Assembly (NCBI RefSeq): GCF_014199595.1
Contig: NZ_JACHNX010000001.1
Coordinates: forward strand, 558,001-622,000
Source: Sphingomonas yabuuchiae
Lineage (GTDB): Bacteria; Pseudomonadota; Alphaproteobacteria; Sphingomonadales; Sphingomonadaceae
Direction of reading: 5' to 3'
DNA length: 64,000 nt
Below are positions 35,448-44,026 of the stretch, one piece after another; position 1 is the first letter of the stretch, and each line of letters opens with the position of its first letter. Below the pieces are notes generated by a model. That model saw nothing but the letters and a program-made list of their open reading frames with translations. It did not search any database and was not told the origin of the DNA. The position numbers were made by a program, and so were the translations under genes.

Positions 35448-37076
35448 ATGAGCAGCTTCAAGCGCTTCGGCCTCATTCTCATGACCAGCTCGGCCTGTGC
35501 GGCCCTTTCCGCATGCGGCGGAGCCGACAGCGTGGCCTCGCCCGGCGCGGGCGAAATCGTGATCGTCCAGCCGACGCCGACGCCCGCCCCGTCGCCGACC
35601 CCGACGCCGACCGCGAACATCACCGCCGCGCAGTTCGCCGCCGTGACCAAGGTCAACGACTTGACGATCACGGCCGACGAGCAGCTGGCGATCGTGAACG
35701 CCGGGTCCAACAACAACGTCAACGGCACCGGCGGCGGGCTGAACGGCATCTATCCGACGAGCAGCACCTCGCTGGTGACCGCGACCGACCCGTCGACGCT
35801 GAACAGCTTCTTCACCTCGACCAACTATGTCGGCGCGCTCAACGGTCCGTCGGACACCGCATTCCAGGGCTGGACCTGCAACTCGACCTCGGCCGAGTTC
35901 GGCGGCTCGGGCGCACGCTGCACCGCGGTGCCCTCGATCGGCACCTATGCCGCGGCGACCTCGGTCTGCCCGACCGGCACCACCGATGACGGCACCAACA
36001 GCTCGTCCTCGCCGACGCTGCGTTACTGCCGCCTGCCGCAGAACATCACCGCCGACCTGACGCTGCCGAAGATCGCCGGTGTCGTATACCGCCTGCGCGG
36101 CCAGACCGAAGTCGGCACCGATCTGGGTTCGACCGGCGGCACCGGCGTCACGCTGACCATCGCGCCGGGCGTCGTGGTCGCGGCGGACTCGTCGGAGGCG
36201 ACCAACGACCTGCTGCTCGTCAATCGCGGCTCGAAGATTTCGGCGGTCGGCACGCGCGATGCGCCGATCATCTTCACCTCGCAGCAGAATCTGGCGAACA
36301 ACGGCGTGTCCGACGCAAGCCAGGGCCAGTGGGGCGGCATCATCCTGCTCGGCCGCGCGCCGACCGCCGTCTGCGCCACCGGCACCGGCCCGAACAACGC
36401 ATCGGGTTCGTCGACCACCTGCCAGCTGGCGATCGAGGGCGTGACCGGCCGCTTCTATGGCGGTGCGAACCAGGCCGACTCGTCGGGTCAGATGTCCTAT
36501 GTCCAGATCCGCTATTCGGGCATCGCCATCTCGGACGGCAACGAGCTGCAGGGCCTGACCTTGGGCGGCACCGGTTCGGGCACGGTCCTGGATCATATCC
36601 AGAGCCACAACTCGGCCGATGACGGCATCGAGATCTTCGGCGGCACGTCGAACCTGAAGTACATCGCGATCACCGGCGCGGACGATGACGGCTTCGACAT
36701 CGACAATGGCTATCGCGGCTTCATGCAGTTCCTGATCGCGGCGCAGCGGACCATCGGCGCGACCGCCGACAGCTTCTCGACCGAGATCGACTCGAACAAT
36801 GCCGAGGACCTGCTGCCGCGCACCTTCGGCCGTTACGCCAACTTCACCTTCGTTCAGACCGCGCTCGCGCCTGCCGCGATCCGTCTGCGCGGCGGTGCCG
36901 ACATGACCTTCATCAACGGCATCGTGAAGGCGCCGTCGAACGTGGCCTGCATCAACCTGATCGCGGGTGAGGGTTCGGGCTCGGGCCGCACCACGATCCG
37001 CGCTGCCGACTCCTCGCTGCAGGATGTCGGGCCGCCGGTCTTCACCTCGGTCTATTTCAGCTGCAACGGCCGCTAA
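35448..37076 (+). CDS. Large secreted lipoprotein (ElpS-like by context)
   Basis: A 542-residue lipoprotein. The signal peptide ends in the lipobox LSAC (Cys about 23), and a long Thr-Pro linker (QPTPTPAPSPTPTPTA) follows. The rest has repeated Gly/Asn/Ser-rich strands with GQWGGIILLGRAP and DGIEIFGGTSNLKYIAITGADDDG, suggesting a beta-helix. In Caulobacter, as I recall, a phosphate-starvation lipoprotein secreted by type II secretion (ElpS) is encoded beside a TonB-dependent receptor and the gsp cluster. The same order is seen here, which makes this the likely substrate of the downstream secretion system. There is no catalytic motif. Confidence 0.8.
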   Translation: MSSFKRFGLILMTSSACAALSACGGADSVASPGAGEIVIVQPTPTPAPSPTPTPTANITAAQFAAVTKVNDLTITADEQLAIVNAGSNNNVNGTGGGLNGIYPTSSTSLVTATDPSTLNSFFTSTNYVGALNGPSDTAFQGWTCNSTSAEFGGSGARCTAVPSIGTYAAATSVCPTGTTDDGTNSSSSPTLRYCRLPQNITADLTLPKIAGVVYRLRGQTEVGTDLGSTGGTGVTLTIAPGVVVAADSSEATNDLLLVNRGSKISAVGTRDAPIIFTSQQNLANNGVSDASQGQWGGIILLGRAPTAVCATGTGPNNASGSSTTCQLAIEGVTGRFYGGANQADSSGQMSYVQIRYSGIAISDGNELQGLTLGGTGSGTVLDHIQSHNSADDGIEIFGGTSNLKYIAITGADDDGFDIDNGYRGFMQFLIAAQRTIGATADSFSTEIDSNNAEDLLPRTFGRYANFTFVQTALAPAAIRLRGGADMTFINGIVKAPSNVACINLIAGEGSGSGRTTIRAADSSLQDVGPPVFTSVYFSCNGR

Positions 37077-37122
37077 GGCCCCGCTGACCATGCGTCCGGC
37101 ATCGTTCGGACGCTCTCGGCAG

Positions 37123-37151
37123 GCCGGGGTGGCGATCATCGCCGCCCCGGC
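37123..37151 (+). terminator. Attenuator-like hairpin between lipoprotein and receptor genes
   Basis: A 12-bp stem (GCCGGGGTGGCG, 37123-37134; CGCCGCCCCGGC, 37140-37151) has one wobble pair, a five-base loop and only TTT after it. It may end part of the lipoprotein transcripts or protect their 3' ends, so that less receptor than lipoprotein is made. Confidence 0.5.
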
Positions 37152-37188
37152 TTTCCTCCATGAAAATCTGATACGGGATGACCCGGCC

Positions 37189-40029
37189 ATGCAGCGACGC
37201 CTCGCTTATGCCTCCCTCCTTCTGCTGACCTCGCAACTCGTCGCGCCCGCTCTCCTGGCGCAGACGGCGGGCGGGGCGACGCCAGCTCCGGCGCAGACCA
37301 GCACCACCGCGACCAGCCCGGACGGGCAGGCCACCCCGCAGAGCCAGACGCCCACGGGCCAGGACGGTCAGGCGGCGGAAGAGCCGGTCGAAATCTCCGC
37401 CCCCGGCATGGACTCCACGGCGGGCAACGAGATCGTCGTCGTCGGCCGCAACATCCCCAACACGATCCGCGCCACGCCGCAGATCGTCTCGGTCCTGTCG
37501 GCCGCCGACATCGCGCGCACGGGCGAGGGTGACATTGCGGGCGCGCTGACCCGCGTGACCGGCCTGTCGGTCGTGGGCGGCGGCTTCGTCTATGTCCGGG
37601 GTCTGGGCGACCGTTACTCCTCGTCGCTGCTCAACGGCTCGCCCTTGCCCAGCCCCGAGCCGCTGCGCCGTTCGGTCCCGCTGGACATCTTCCCGACCAC
37701 CATCGTCGGCTCGGCGCTGGTCCAGAAGACCTATTCGGTGAACTATCCGGGCGAGTTCGGCGGCGGCGTCATCAACCTGACGACCAAGGCGATCCCGGCC
37801 AAGAACTTCATCTCGGGCGGCTTCACCGTCGCGGCCGACGATGCGACGACCAGCGAGCTGGGTTATACCTATGCGGGCGGCGATGCCGACTGGCTGGGCT
37901 TCGACGACGGCACGCGCGGCGTGCCGCAGTTCGTGCGCGACGTGCAGGCGGGCAAGGGCTCGGGCATCGTTCCCGCCGCGCAGGTGGCGGGCCTGTCCAA
38001 CGCCTCGACCACCCTGCTCCAGCGCAACAATCAGCTGCCCGCCAATCTGTCGGGCGAGCTGTCGGCGGGCTCGGTGTTCGACATCGGCAGCGATCGTCTG
38101 GGCGTGATCTCGTCGCTCTCGCTCTCCAACACCTTCCGCACCCGCTCGGCGATCCAGCAGGACTCGGTGTCGGCGGACGGCACGATCCGCAACGATTTCC
38201 GCACGCTGCTGACCGACAACCGCATCGTCGCCAATGCGCTGGTCGGCCTGGGCTATGAGTTCGGCGACAACACGGTGCGCTGGACCAACGTCTATATCCA
38301 CGACACGCTGAAGCAGGCGCGCGGCTCGGCGGCCGAGGTCTACAACAATGCCAGCGGTCTGCGCTTCCAGCAGAACACCAACTGGTTCGAGCGTCAGCTG
38401 ATCGAAAGCCAGCTGGTCGGTGAGTTCAAGCTGACCGACGCGCTGAAGTTCGACGCGCGCGGCGCCTTTGCCAACTCGAAGCGCAACGCGCCCTATGAGC
38501 GTCAGTTCGACTATCTCTGCTCGAACCGCACCACCACGGGCCTGCCGATCAGCTATGACGGCGGCAACGGCGCGGGCGGGTTCCAGTGCAACGGCGCCTA
38601 TCAGGTGACGCAGCGCTTCACCCCCTTCGCCTCGATCATCTTCTCGGAACTGAACGAGAATCTATATACGGGCCAGGCGGACCTCTCCTACAAGATCGAC
38701 GGCGATCGCCCGATCACGTTGAGCACCGGCTATTTCTACCAGGGCACGGACCGCTATTCGAGCCGTATCCAGTTCAACTACCAGACCAGCGACGGTGCGG
38801 GCACCGCGCCGGGCTTCCCGTACAATCTGTACCGCCCCGACTATCTGCTGAGCCCGGGCGTCATCAACAATGCCTGTCCGTTGCGTGGGCAGGGGGCATG
38901 TACCCTCCAGCTGCAATTCTCGACCCAGGCCGGTGCCTATGCGTACGACGCCAAGCTGAACGTCCATGCCGGTTACGTCCAGGCCGAGGCGGAAGTCGCC
39001 AATGGCCTGCGCGCCGTGGCGGGTGTCCGTTATGAAACGGCGGTCGAGACGGTGACGCCGGTGCAGAGCGCGACGACGCGGTTGAAGAACGATTACTTCC
39101 TCCCCGCCGGCACGCTGACCTGGAATTTCGCCGCCGACATGCAGCTTCGCGCGAGCGGTGCGAAGACGATCTCGCGCCCGCAGTTCCGCGAATTGGCGCC
39201 GCAGCAGTTCCGCGACCCGGACTCGGACCGCCTGTTCTTCGGTAACCCGAACCTGCGCGACAGCGAGCTGTGGAACCTCGAGGCACGCTACGAATGGTTC
39301 TACGCGCGCGACCAGCGCTTCACGCTGGCGGGCTTCTACAAGCGGATCAAGAACCCGATCGAGCAGGTCGGCTTCTACACCGGCGCGGACGACCGGTTGC
39401 AGACGGGCTTCACCTATCTGCCTTCGGCGACGCTCTATGGCGCGGAAGTCGAGTTGCAGAAGTACGTGCCGCTGGCCGGGATCGGCGGCGACTTCTTCGC
39501 CACGCGCCGCCTCGTCGCCATCGCGAACTACACCTACACCAAGTCTCAGATCAACGCGGACGCCTCCTGCGTGCCCAACCCGGCGGCGGCGCAAGGCTCG
39601 CCGGGTCTGGCGGGCTGTGCCTCGGGCTTCGGCCCGGCGCGGCTGCTGTTCCGCGACGGCGCGTCGCTGACCGGCCAGTCGGACCATCTGGTCAATCTGC
39701 AGCTGGGTATGGAGGACACCGCCGCGCTGTCGCAGATCACGTTGCTGTTCAACTATGCCAGCAATCGCGTGACCAATCGCGGACCGTCGAACCTGTCGGG
39801 CAACGGCTTCCAGCCGGACATCGTCGAAGTGCCGGGCATCCGCCTCGACCTCGTGGCGCGCCAGGGCTTCGAGCTGATGGGCGGCAAGTTCGAACTGAAG
39901 GCCGAGGCCCGCAACCTGACCCGCACGCGGTATAACGAGCGGCAGGACTTCGGGAATGGCCGGTTCGTCTATCTGAACCGCTATAATCTGGGCCGCATAT
40001 TCTCGCTGGGGATCAGCACGACCTTCTGA
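37189..40029 (+). CDS. TonB-dependent outer-membrane receptor
   Basis: A 946-residue protein. The signal peptide (cleavage after LLAQ, about residue 24) is followed by a low-complexity Thr/Pro/Gln spacer and a plug domain (EIVVVGRNIPNTIRATPQIV, GLSVVGGGFVYVRGLGDRYSS). A 22-strand barrel ends in the aromatic RIFSLGISTTF. The start at 37189 gives a proper signal sequence, whereas the open frame upstream lies inside the lipoprotein gene. Receptors of this subtype, with YVRGLGDRY, commonly pair with surface lipoproteins in Caulobacterales and Sphingomonadales. The ligand is unknown; phosphate-related compounds are possible given the Pho-like site. Confidence 0.95.
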   Translation: MQRRLAYASLLLLTSQLVAPALLAQTAGGATPAPAQTSTTATSPDGQATPQSQTPTGQDGQAAEEPVEISAPGMDSTAGNEIVVVGRNIPNTIRATPQIVSVLSAADIARTGEGDIAGALTRVTGLSVVGGGFVYVRGLGDRYSSSLLNGSPLPSPEPLRRSVPLDIFPTTIVGSALVQKTYSVNYPGEFGGGVINLTTKAIPAKNFISGGFTVAADDATTSELGYTYAGGDADWLGFDDGTRGVPQFVRDVQAGKGSGIVPAAQVAGLSNASTTLLQRNNQLPANLSGELSAGSVFDIGSDRLGVISSLSLSNTFRTRSAIQQDSVSADGTIRNDFRTLLTDNRIVANALVGLGYEFGDNTVRWTNVYIHDTLKQARGSAAEVYNNASGLRFQQNTNWFERQLIESQLVGEFKLTDALKFDARGAFANSKRNAPYERQFDYLCSNRTTTGLPISYDGGNGAGGFQCNGAYQVTQRFTPFASIIFSELNENLYTGQADLSYKIDGDRPITLSTGYFYQGTDRYSSRIQFNYQTSDGAGTAPGFPYNLYRPDYLLSPGVINNACPLRGQGACTLQLQFSTQAGAYAYDAKLNVHAGYVQAEAEVANGLRAVAGVRYETAVETVTPVQSATTRLKNDYFLPAGTLTWNFAADMQLRASGAKTISRPQFRELAPQQFRDPDSDRLFFGNPNLRDSELWNLEARYEWFYARDQRFTLAGFYKRIKNPIEQVGFYTGADDRLQTGFTYLPSATLYGAEVELQKYVPLAGIGGDFFATRRLVAIANYTYTKSQINADASCVPNPAAAQGSPGLAGCASGFGPARLLFRDGASLTGQSDHLVNLQLGMEDTAALSQITLLFNYASNRVTNRGPSNLSGNGFQPDIVEVPGIRLDLVARQGFELMGGKFELKAEARNLTRTRYNERQDFGNGRFVYLNRYNLGRIFSLGISTTF

Positions 40030-40053
40030 TCCTTTTTGCGGGATGGCGTAAGG

Positions 40054-40088
40054 GGCCGTCGTCCGGGTGATCCGGGCGGCGGCCTTTT
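40054..40088 (+). terminator. Rho-independent terminator after the TonB-dependent receptor
   Basis: A stem of about 13 pairs (GGCCGTCGTCCGG, 40054-40066; CCGGGCGGCGGCC, 40072-40084, with wobble pairs) is followed by TTTT at 40085-40088 and then CGTTT. Confidence 0.8.
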
Positions 40089-40113
40089 CGTTTGGGGAGA
40101 GGGTGGGGCGTTG

Positions 40114-40139
40114 GCTTCGACTTCGCTCAGCCCGAACGG
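40114..40139. repeat. Single copy of family B repeat
   Basis: One unit reading GCTTCGACTTCGCTCAGCCC then GAACGG, without an inverted partner, lies between the receptor terminator and the hydroxylase stop codon. Confidence 0.8.
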
Positions 40140-40174
40140 ATGTCGGGAAAGGGGGCAGGGCCGGGAGGAGATCG

Positions 40175-40846
40175 TCACCCCCGCCACGGCAACTCCCGAT
40201 ACCATTTGGTGATGACGTACTTCACCCCCGCCCGCACCTTCATCGCCTGGTGCAGGGTCGCGGCATTGGTCGAGCCGTCCGTGCGCCGGTTGCTCCAGGC
40301 GACCATCTTGCCGGGTTCGGGCTGGATCATCTTGTCCACCACCTTGAACCGCGTCGCGCCGCCCGCCTCCGGCGTGTTCAGGTACAGCATCACCGTCCAG
40401 GTCCGGTTGCCCGACAGCGCGCAATAGCGGTGATAGTCCAGGCCTTTGGGCTCGAAATAATCGGTATGCTGCTTGAATTCCTGGCCGGCGGCATAGCGTT
40501 GCCCCTGGATCGGCTCGCCATATTCGCCCGACAGGCCGGTCAGCATCGCGATGCGGCGTTCGGTGTCGATCACCGCCGGATCGTCGGCGGGCAAATCGCC
40601 CGTCTCGCTGGTGCGATAGGCATGGTCGCCATTGGCGTCGGCGATGGTCGATGGGCGGCGCACCGCGTCGATTCGCGCGATCAGCGCCGCGCACAGTTCG
40701 GGCGGCAGCACGTCGCGCTTCACGAACAGGGTCAGCTTGGGACTGGGCAGCCGCTGGACACCCGGTGTCGCGGCCAGCCGCGCGACGATCGGGGTCGGAT
40801 CCAGGCCATTGCCCAGCCTGGGCACGTCATCGGTCAAGGCTTGCAT
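40175..40846 (-). CDS. 2-oxoglutarate/Fe(II)-dependent prolyl-4-hydroxylase-like enzyme
   Basis: A 223-residue enzyme of the P4Hc family. The iron ligands appear as His-x-Asp in QEFKQHTDYFEP and a distal His in AATLHQAMKVRAGVKYVITKW, where a following Arg or Lys binds 2-oxoglutarate. QGQRYAAGQ and MLYLNTPEAGGATRF are family motifs. Small hydroxylases of this type often sit beside TonB-dependent receptors (for example PiuC), although this one is closer to the prolyl 4-hydroxylases. It is divergent from gspC with about 120 bp between. Confidence 0.85.
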   Translation of the reverse strand: MQALTDDVPRLGNGLDPTPIVARLAATPGVQRLPSPKLTLFVKRDVLPPELCAALIARIDAVRRPSTIADANGDHAYRTSETGDLPADDPAVIDTERRIAMLTGLSGEYGEPIQGQRYAAGQEFKQHTDYFEPKGLDYHRYCALSGNRTWTVMLYLNTPEAGGATRFKVVDKMIQPEPGKMVAWSNRRTDGSTNAATLHQAMKVRAGVKYVITKWYRELPWRG

Positions 40847-40964
40847 CCGGCTCTCCCATCCTGTCCCTCATGTGAAACCGATATGACCAACATGTTTCAG
40901 GGCTTTGACGCCGTGCTGTAACATGCCATGCCTAGAGCCCGAAAATGCGTACGGGGTGGGTTTC

Positions 40965-41807
40965 ATGCGGTTGAGGCTCGACGCGCGCGGACGTCGCTGG
41001 TTGCGACGCCTGCCGGTCGTGAATGTCTATTCGGTGGCCGAACTGGCGCTGATGGCGGTTCTCGCCGTTCAGGGCGCGCGGCTGCTATGGGTGATCGTCA
41101 CCCCCGTCTCGCCGCTGGGCGAGTGGCGGCCGCTGGCGCCCGCCATTGCGGGTTCCCCTGCCGCCATCCTCGAAGGCTTCGACCCGTTCTTCCGCTTGCA
41201 GGGGCAGCAGGCCGCGCCCGCCGCCGTCACCACGCTGCAACTGACGCTGTTCGGCACCCGGCTGGACGAGGCATCGGGGCGCGGCTCGGCGATCCTGGCC
41301 GGGCCCGACGGGGTGCAGCGCTCGGTGTCGGTCGGCGAGGAGATCCAGCCCGGCGTCACGCTGAAGGCGGTGGCCTTCGACCATATCACCATCGATCGCG
41401 GCGGTGCGACCGAGGATCTGTATCTCGACCAGTCCGATGCGCCGCCCGCCGCCGCCGGAGCACCCACCCCGGCCGCGCCGTCCGTGCAAGCGCCCGGATC
41501 GGTGCCCCCGGCGGGCGGCGTGGCGATCGCGCAGTTGCGCAGCGACATCGGCTTCATCCCCCGGCTCGACGGCGGGCGCGTCTCGGGCCTGGTCGTCCGG
41601 CCGCAGGGCTCGGGCGCGGCGTTCCGTGCAGCGGGCCTGCGCGAGGGCGATATCGTCACCGCGCTCGGCGGGCGTCCGGTGACGGGGCCGGGCGATCTTG
41701 ACCGTCTGGCGGCGGATTTCGCACAGGGCGGTTCTCTTTCCATCACGGTCGAGCGGGGCGATCAGACGCTGCCGCTCTCCCTTCAGATTGCGGCACCACG
41801 GCCATGA
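40965..41807 (+). CDS. gspC: Type II secretion protein GspC
   Basis: The inner-membrane clamp that links the secretin to the inner platform. The 280-residue protein has a single N-terminal membrane helix (VYSVAELALMAVLAVQGARLLWVIV), an HR domain (LQLTLFGTRLDEASGRGSAILAGPDG, VGEEIQPGVTLKAV), a Pro/Ala linker and a C-terminal PDZ-type domain (GLVVRPQGSGAAFRAAGLREGDIVTALGGRPV). The start at 40965 places the basic segment before the helix. It overlaps gspD by four bases and opens a tightly coupled gspC-D-E unit. Confidence 0.92.
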   Translation: MRLRLDARGRRWLRRLPVVNVYSVAELALMAVLAVQGARLLWVIVTPVSPLGEWRPLAPAIAGSPAAILEGFDPFFRLQGQQAAPAAVTTLQLTLFGTRLDEASGRGSAILAGPDGVQRSVSVGEEIQPGVTLKAVAFDHITIDRGGATEDLYLDQSDAPPAAAGAPTPAAPSVQAPGSVPPAGGVAIAQLRSDIGFIPRLDGGRVSGLVVRPQGSGAAFRAAGLREGDIVTALGGRPVTGPGDLDRLAADFAQGGSLSITVERGDQTLPLSLQIAAPRP

Positions 41808-44026
41808 AGAAGCTCGTCCTCGGTTCGGTTCTGGCGCTTGCACTGGCGGCGGGCGCTCACGCCCAGACCACGCTCAACGTCCGCGACGCCGATATCCGCG
41901 CGTTCATCGCCGATGCCGCCAAGGTGACGGGGCGGACCTTCATCATCGACAGCCGGGTCAACGGCAAGGTGACGGTCGTGACCGACCGGCCGCTGTCCCG
42001 GTCCGAATATTTCGAGATTTTCCTGTCGACCCTGCGCTCCAACGGGCTGGTCGCGGTGCCGACCTCGGGCGGGGCGTTCCGGGTGCAGCCGGTGGATAAC
42101 GCCGCGTCGCAGCCGAGCCGGATCGGGTCGGCGGGCGCGAACCGCAATTCCTATGTCACCGAGATCATCCGCCTGCGCGCGATCGACGCGAACAGCGCGC
42201 TGGAGACGGTGCGTCCGCTGGTCAGCGCGCAAGGGTCGGTGACGGCGAACCGCGGGGGCAACAGCCTGGTCGTGGTCGACTTTGCCGACAATATCCGCCG
42301 TATCCGCGAGGTCGTGCGCCGGATCGACGCCGACAACGCCTCGACCCGCGTGATCGCGCTGCGCAATGCGGGCGCGCGAGAGATCGCGACGGCGCTCCAG
42401 ACGCTGGCTGGCGGCGGTGGCGGCGGGCAGGGCGGTGCGCCCGCGCAAGGGGCGACCGGCGTGTCGGTGGTCGCCATCGACAGCTCCAATTCGATCGCGC
42501 TGCGCGGCGATCCGTCGAGCGTGGCGCGCTTCGCCCAGATCGCCATCGACCTGGACAACAAGGCGAAGAGCGGCACCGAAATCCGCGTCGTCTTCCTCGA
42601 AAACGCGGACGCCGAGCAGCTTTTGCCCGTGCTCCAGCAGCTGGTCGGACAGCAACCCGACCCGGTGCAGGAAACCACCCTGTCGCGCGGCAGCTTCACC
42701 CAGACCAACAGCCAGTCCGGTTCGGCGGCGGGCACCTCGATCGCGCAGCGTATCCAGCCGGTCGCCCAGCCCCAGGCGGCAGGCGCGCCGGGTGCCGGCG
42801 GCCAGAACGGCCAGCCGCCCGCGATCAGCACCCAAGGCGGCCGCACGGCGGCGGTCGTGACCCGCTTCACCGGCGCGAACGCCATCGTGATCGCCGGACC
42901 CGCCGACATCCAGCGCCAGATCGGCGAGGTCATCCGCCAGCTCGACGTGCGCCGCGAACAGGTGCTGATCGAGGCGATCGTCGCCGAAGTCTCCGACCAG
43001 ACCGCGCGGCGGCTGGGTGCGCAGTTCCTGCTCGGCAGCCTGTCGGGCGGGGCCTTCGCCGCCTCGACCTATGGCAACACCGCGCCCAACATCCTGCAGA
43101 TCGCAGGGGCGGTGGGCGCAAATACGATCGGCGGCACGACGACGACCGTCGTCGCCCCCGATGGCACCCGCACCACGACCAATGTCCCCAACCAGGCCTA
43201 TAGCCAGCTCACCCAGTCGGCGGTGCAGTCGATCCTGGGCACGACGGGTGGCTTTGCGGGCTGGGGTGGCAAGATCGGTGACACGGTGTTCGGCGCGATC
43301 ATCAACGCGGTGAAGAGCGACACGACCTCCAACCTGCTCCAGGTCCCGCACATCATCACGCTGGACAACCAGCAGGCACACAGCCTGGTCGGTCAGGAAA
43401 TCCCGATCACGACCGGCCAGGCACTGTCACCCAATTTCGACAATGCCTTCCGTACGGTGCAGCGTCAGAATGTCGGCATCCAGCTGGACGTGAAGCCACA
43501 GGTCAATGCGGGCGGCTCGCTGAAGCTCTATGTCCGCCTCGAAGTCAGCTCGATCGCTGGGCCGGTGTCGAGCAACAATAGCGAGTTGATCCTCAACAAG
43601 CGCGCGTTCGAAAATGTCTTTACCCCCGATGACGGCCAGATCACGGTCATCGGCGGTCTGCTCGACGATAACGAGCGTCGCACGATTGAGAAAATTCCTT
43701 TCCTGGGCGACATTCCCGGCCTGGGCGCGCTCTTCCGGTCCAAGGCGCGCAGCCGGTCGAAGACGAACCTGATGGTCTTCATCCGTCCGACGATCCTGCG
43801 CACGCCCGAGGACAGCCGCCGCGTCACCGAGCAGCGTTACGGCTATCTCCGCCAGCTTCAGGGCTATGCCCAGCCCGGCGTCGAGCCCTCGATCGACGAG
43901 CTGGTCCGCGATTACATGAACGCCGCGCCGCCGATCCCGCACGCACCGATGCCCGGCAATATCGAGGACCCGCGCATCGCGGTCCCCGTCGCCAAGTCGG
44001 TCGAACCGATCAAGCGCCGTGACTGA
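41804..44026 (+). CDS. gspD: Type II secretion secretin GspD
   Basis: The outer-membrane channel, 740 residues, with a signal peptide (about 1-21). N0 domain (TTLNVRDADIRAFIADAAKVTGRTFIID) and N1-N3 domains follow, the last interrupted by a long Gly/Gln/Ala-rich loop. The C-terminal secretin core has LLQVPHIITLDNQQAHSLVGQEIPI, VGIQLDVKPQVNAGGSLKLYV and ITVIGGLLDDNERRTIEKIPFLGDIPGLGALF. The S-domain region at the end is short, so pilotin dependence is uncertain. The start overlaps gspC by four bases and the stop overlaps gspE by eight. Confidence 0.97.
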   Translation: MKKLVLGSVLALALAAGAHAQTTLNVRDADIRAFIADAAKVTGRTFIIDSRVNGKVTVVTDRPLSRSEYFEIFLSTLRSNGLVAVPTSGGAFRVQPVDNAASQPSRIGSAGANRNSYVTEIIRLRAIDANSALETVRPLVSAQGSVTANRGGNSLVVVDFADNIRRIREVVRRIDADNASTRVIALRNAGAREIATALQTLAGGGGGGQGGAPAQGATGVSVVAIDSSNSIALRGDPSSVARFAQIAIDLDNKAKSGTEIRVVFLENADAEQLLPVLQQLVGQQPDPVQETTLSRGSFTQTNSQSGSAAGTSIAQRIQPVAQPQAAGAPGAGGQNGQPPAISTQGGRTAAVVTRFTGANAIVIAGPADIQRQIGEVIRQLDVRREQVLIEAIVAEVSDQTARRLGAQFLLGSLSGGAFAASTYGNTAPNILQIAGAVGANTIGGTTTTVVAPDGTRTTTNVPNQAYSQLTQSAVQSILGTTGGFAGWGGKIGDTVFGAIINAVKSDTTSNLLQVPHIITLDNQQAHSLVGQEIPITTGQALSPNFDNAFRTVQRQNVGIQLDVKPQVNAGGSLKLYVRLEVSSIAGPVSSNNSELILNKRAFENVFTPDDGQITVIGGLLDDNERRTIEKIPFLGDIPGLGALFRSKARSRSKTNLMVFIRPTILRTPEDSRRVTEQRYGYLRQLQGYAQPGVEPSIDELVRDYMNAAPPIPHAPMPGNIEDPRIAVPVAKSVEPIKRRD

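Noticed and set aside
35280..37190. 636-codon minus-strand frame over the lipoprotein gene
   Set aside because: Arises from repetitive GC-rich third positions; the plus strand has a signal peptide and lipobox.
41783..43381. 532-codon minus-strand frame over gspD
   Set aside because: Antisense shadow of the secretin gene; Asp/Arg/His-rich composition and no domain.
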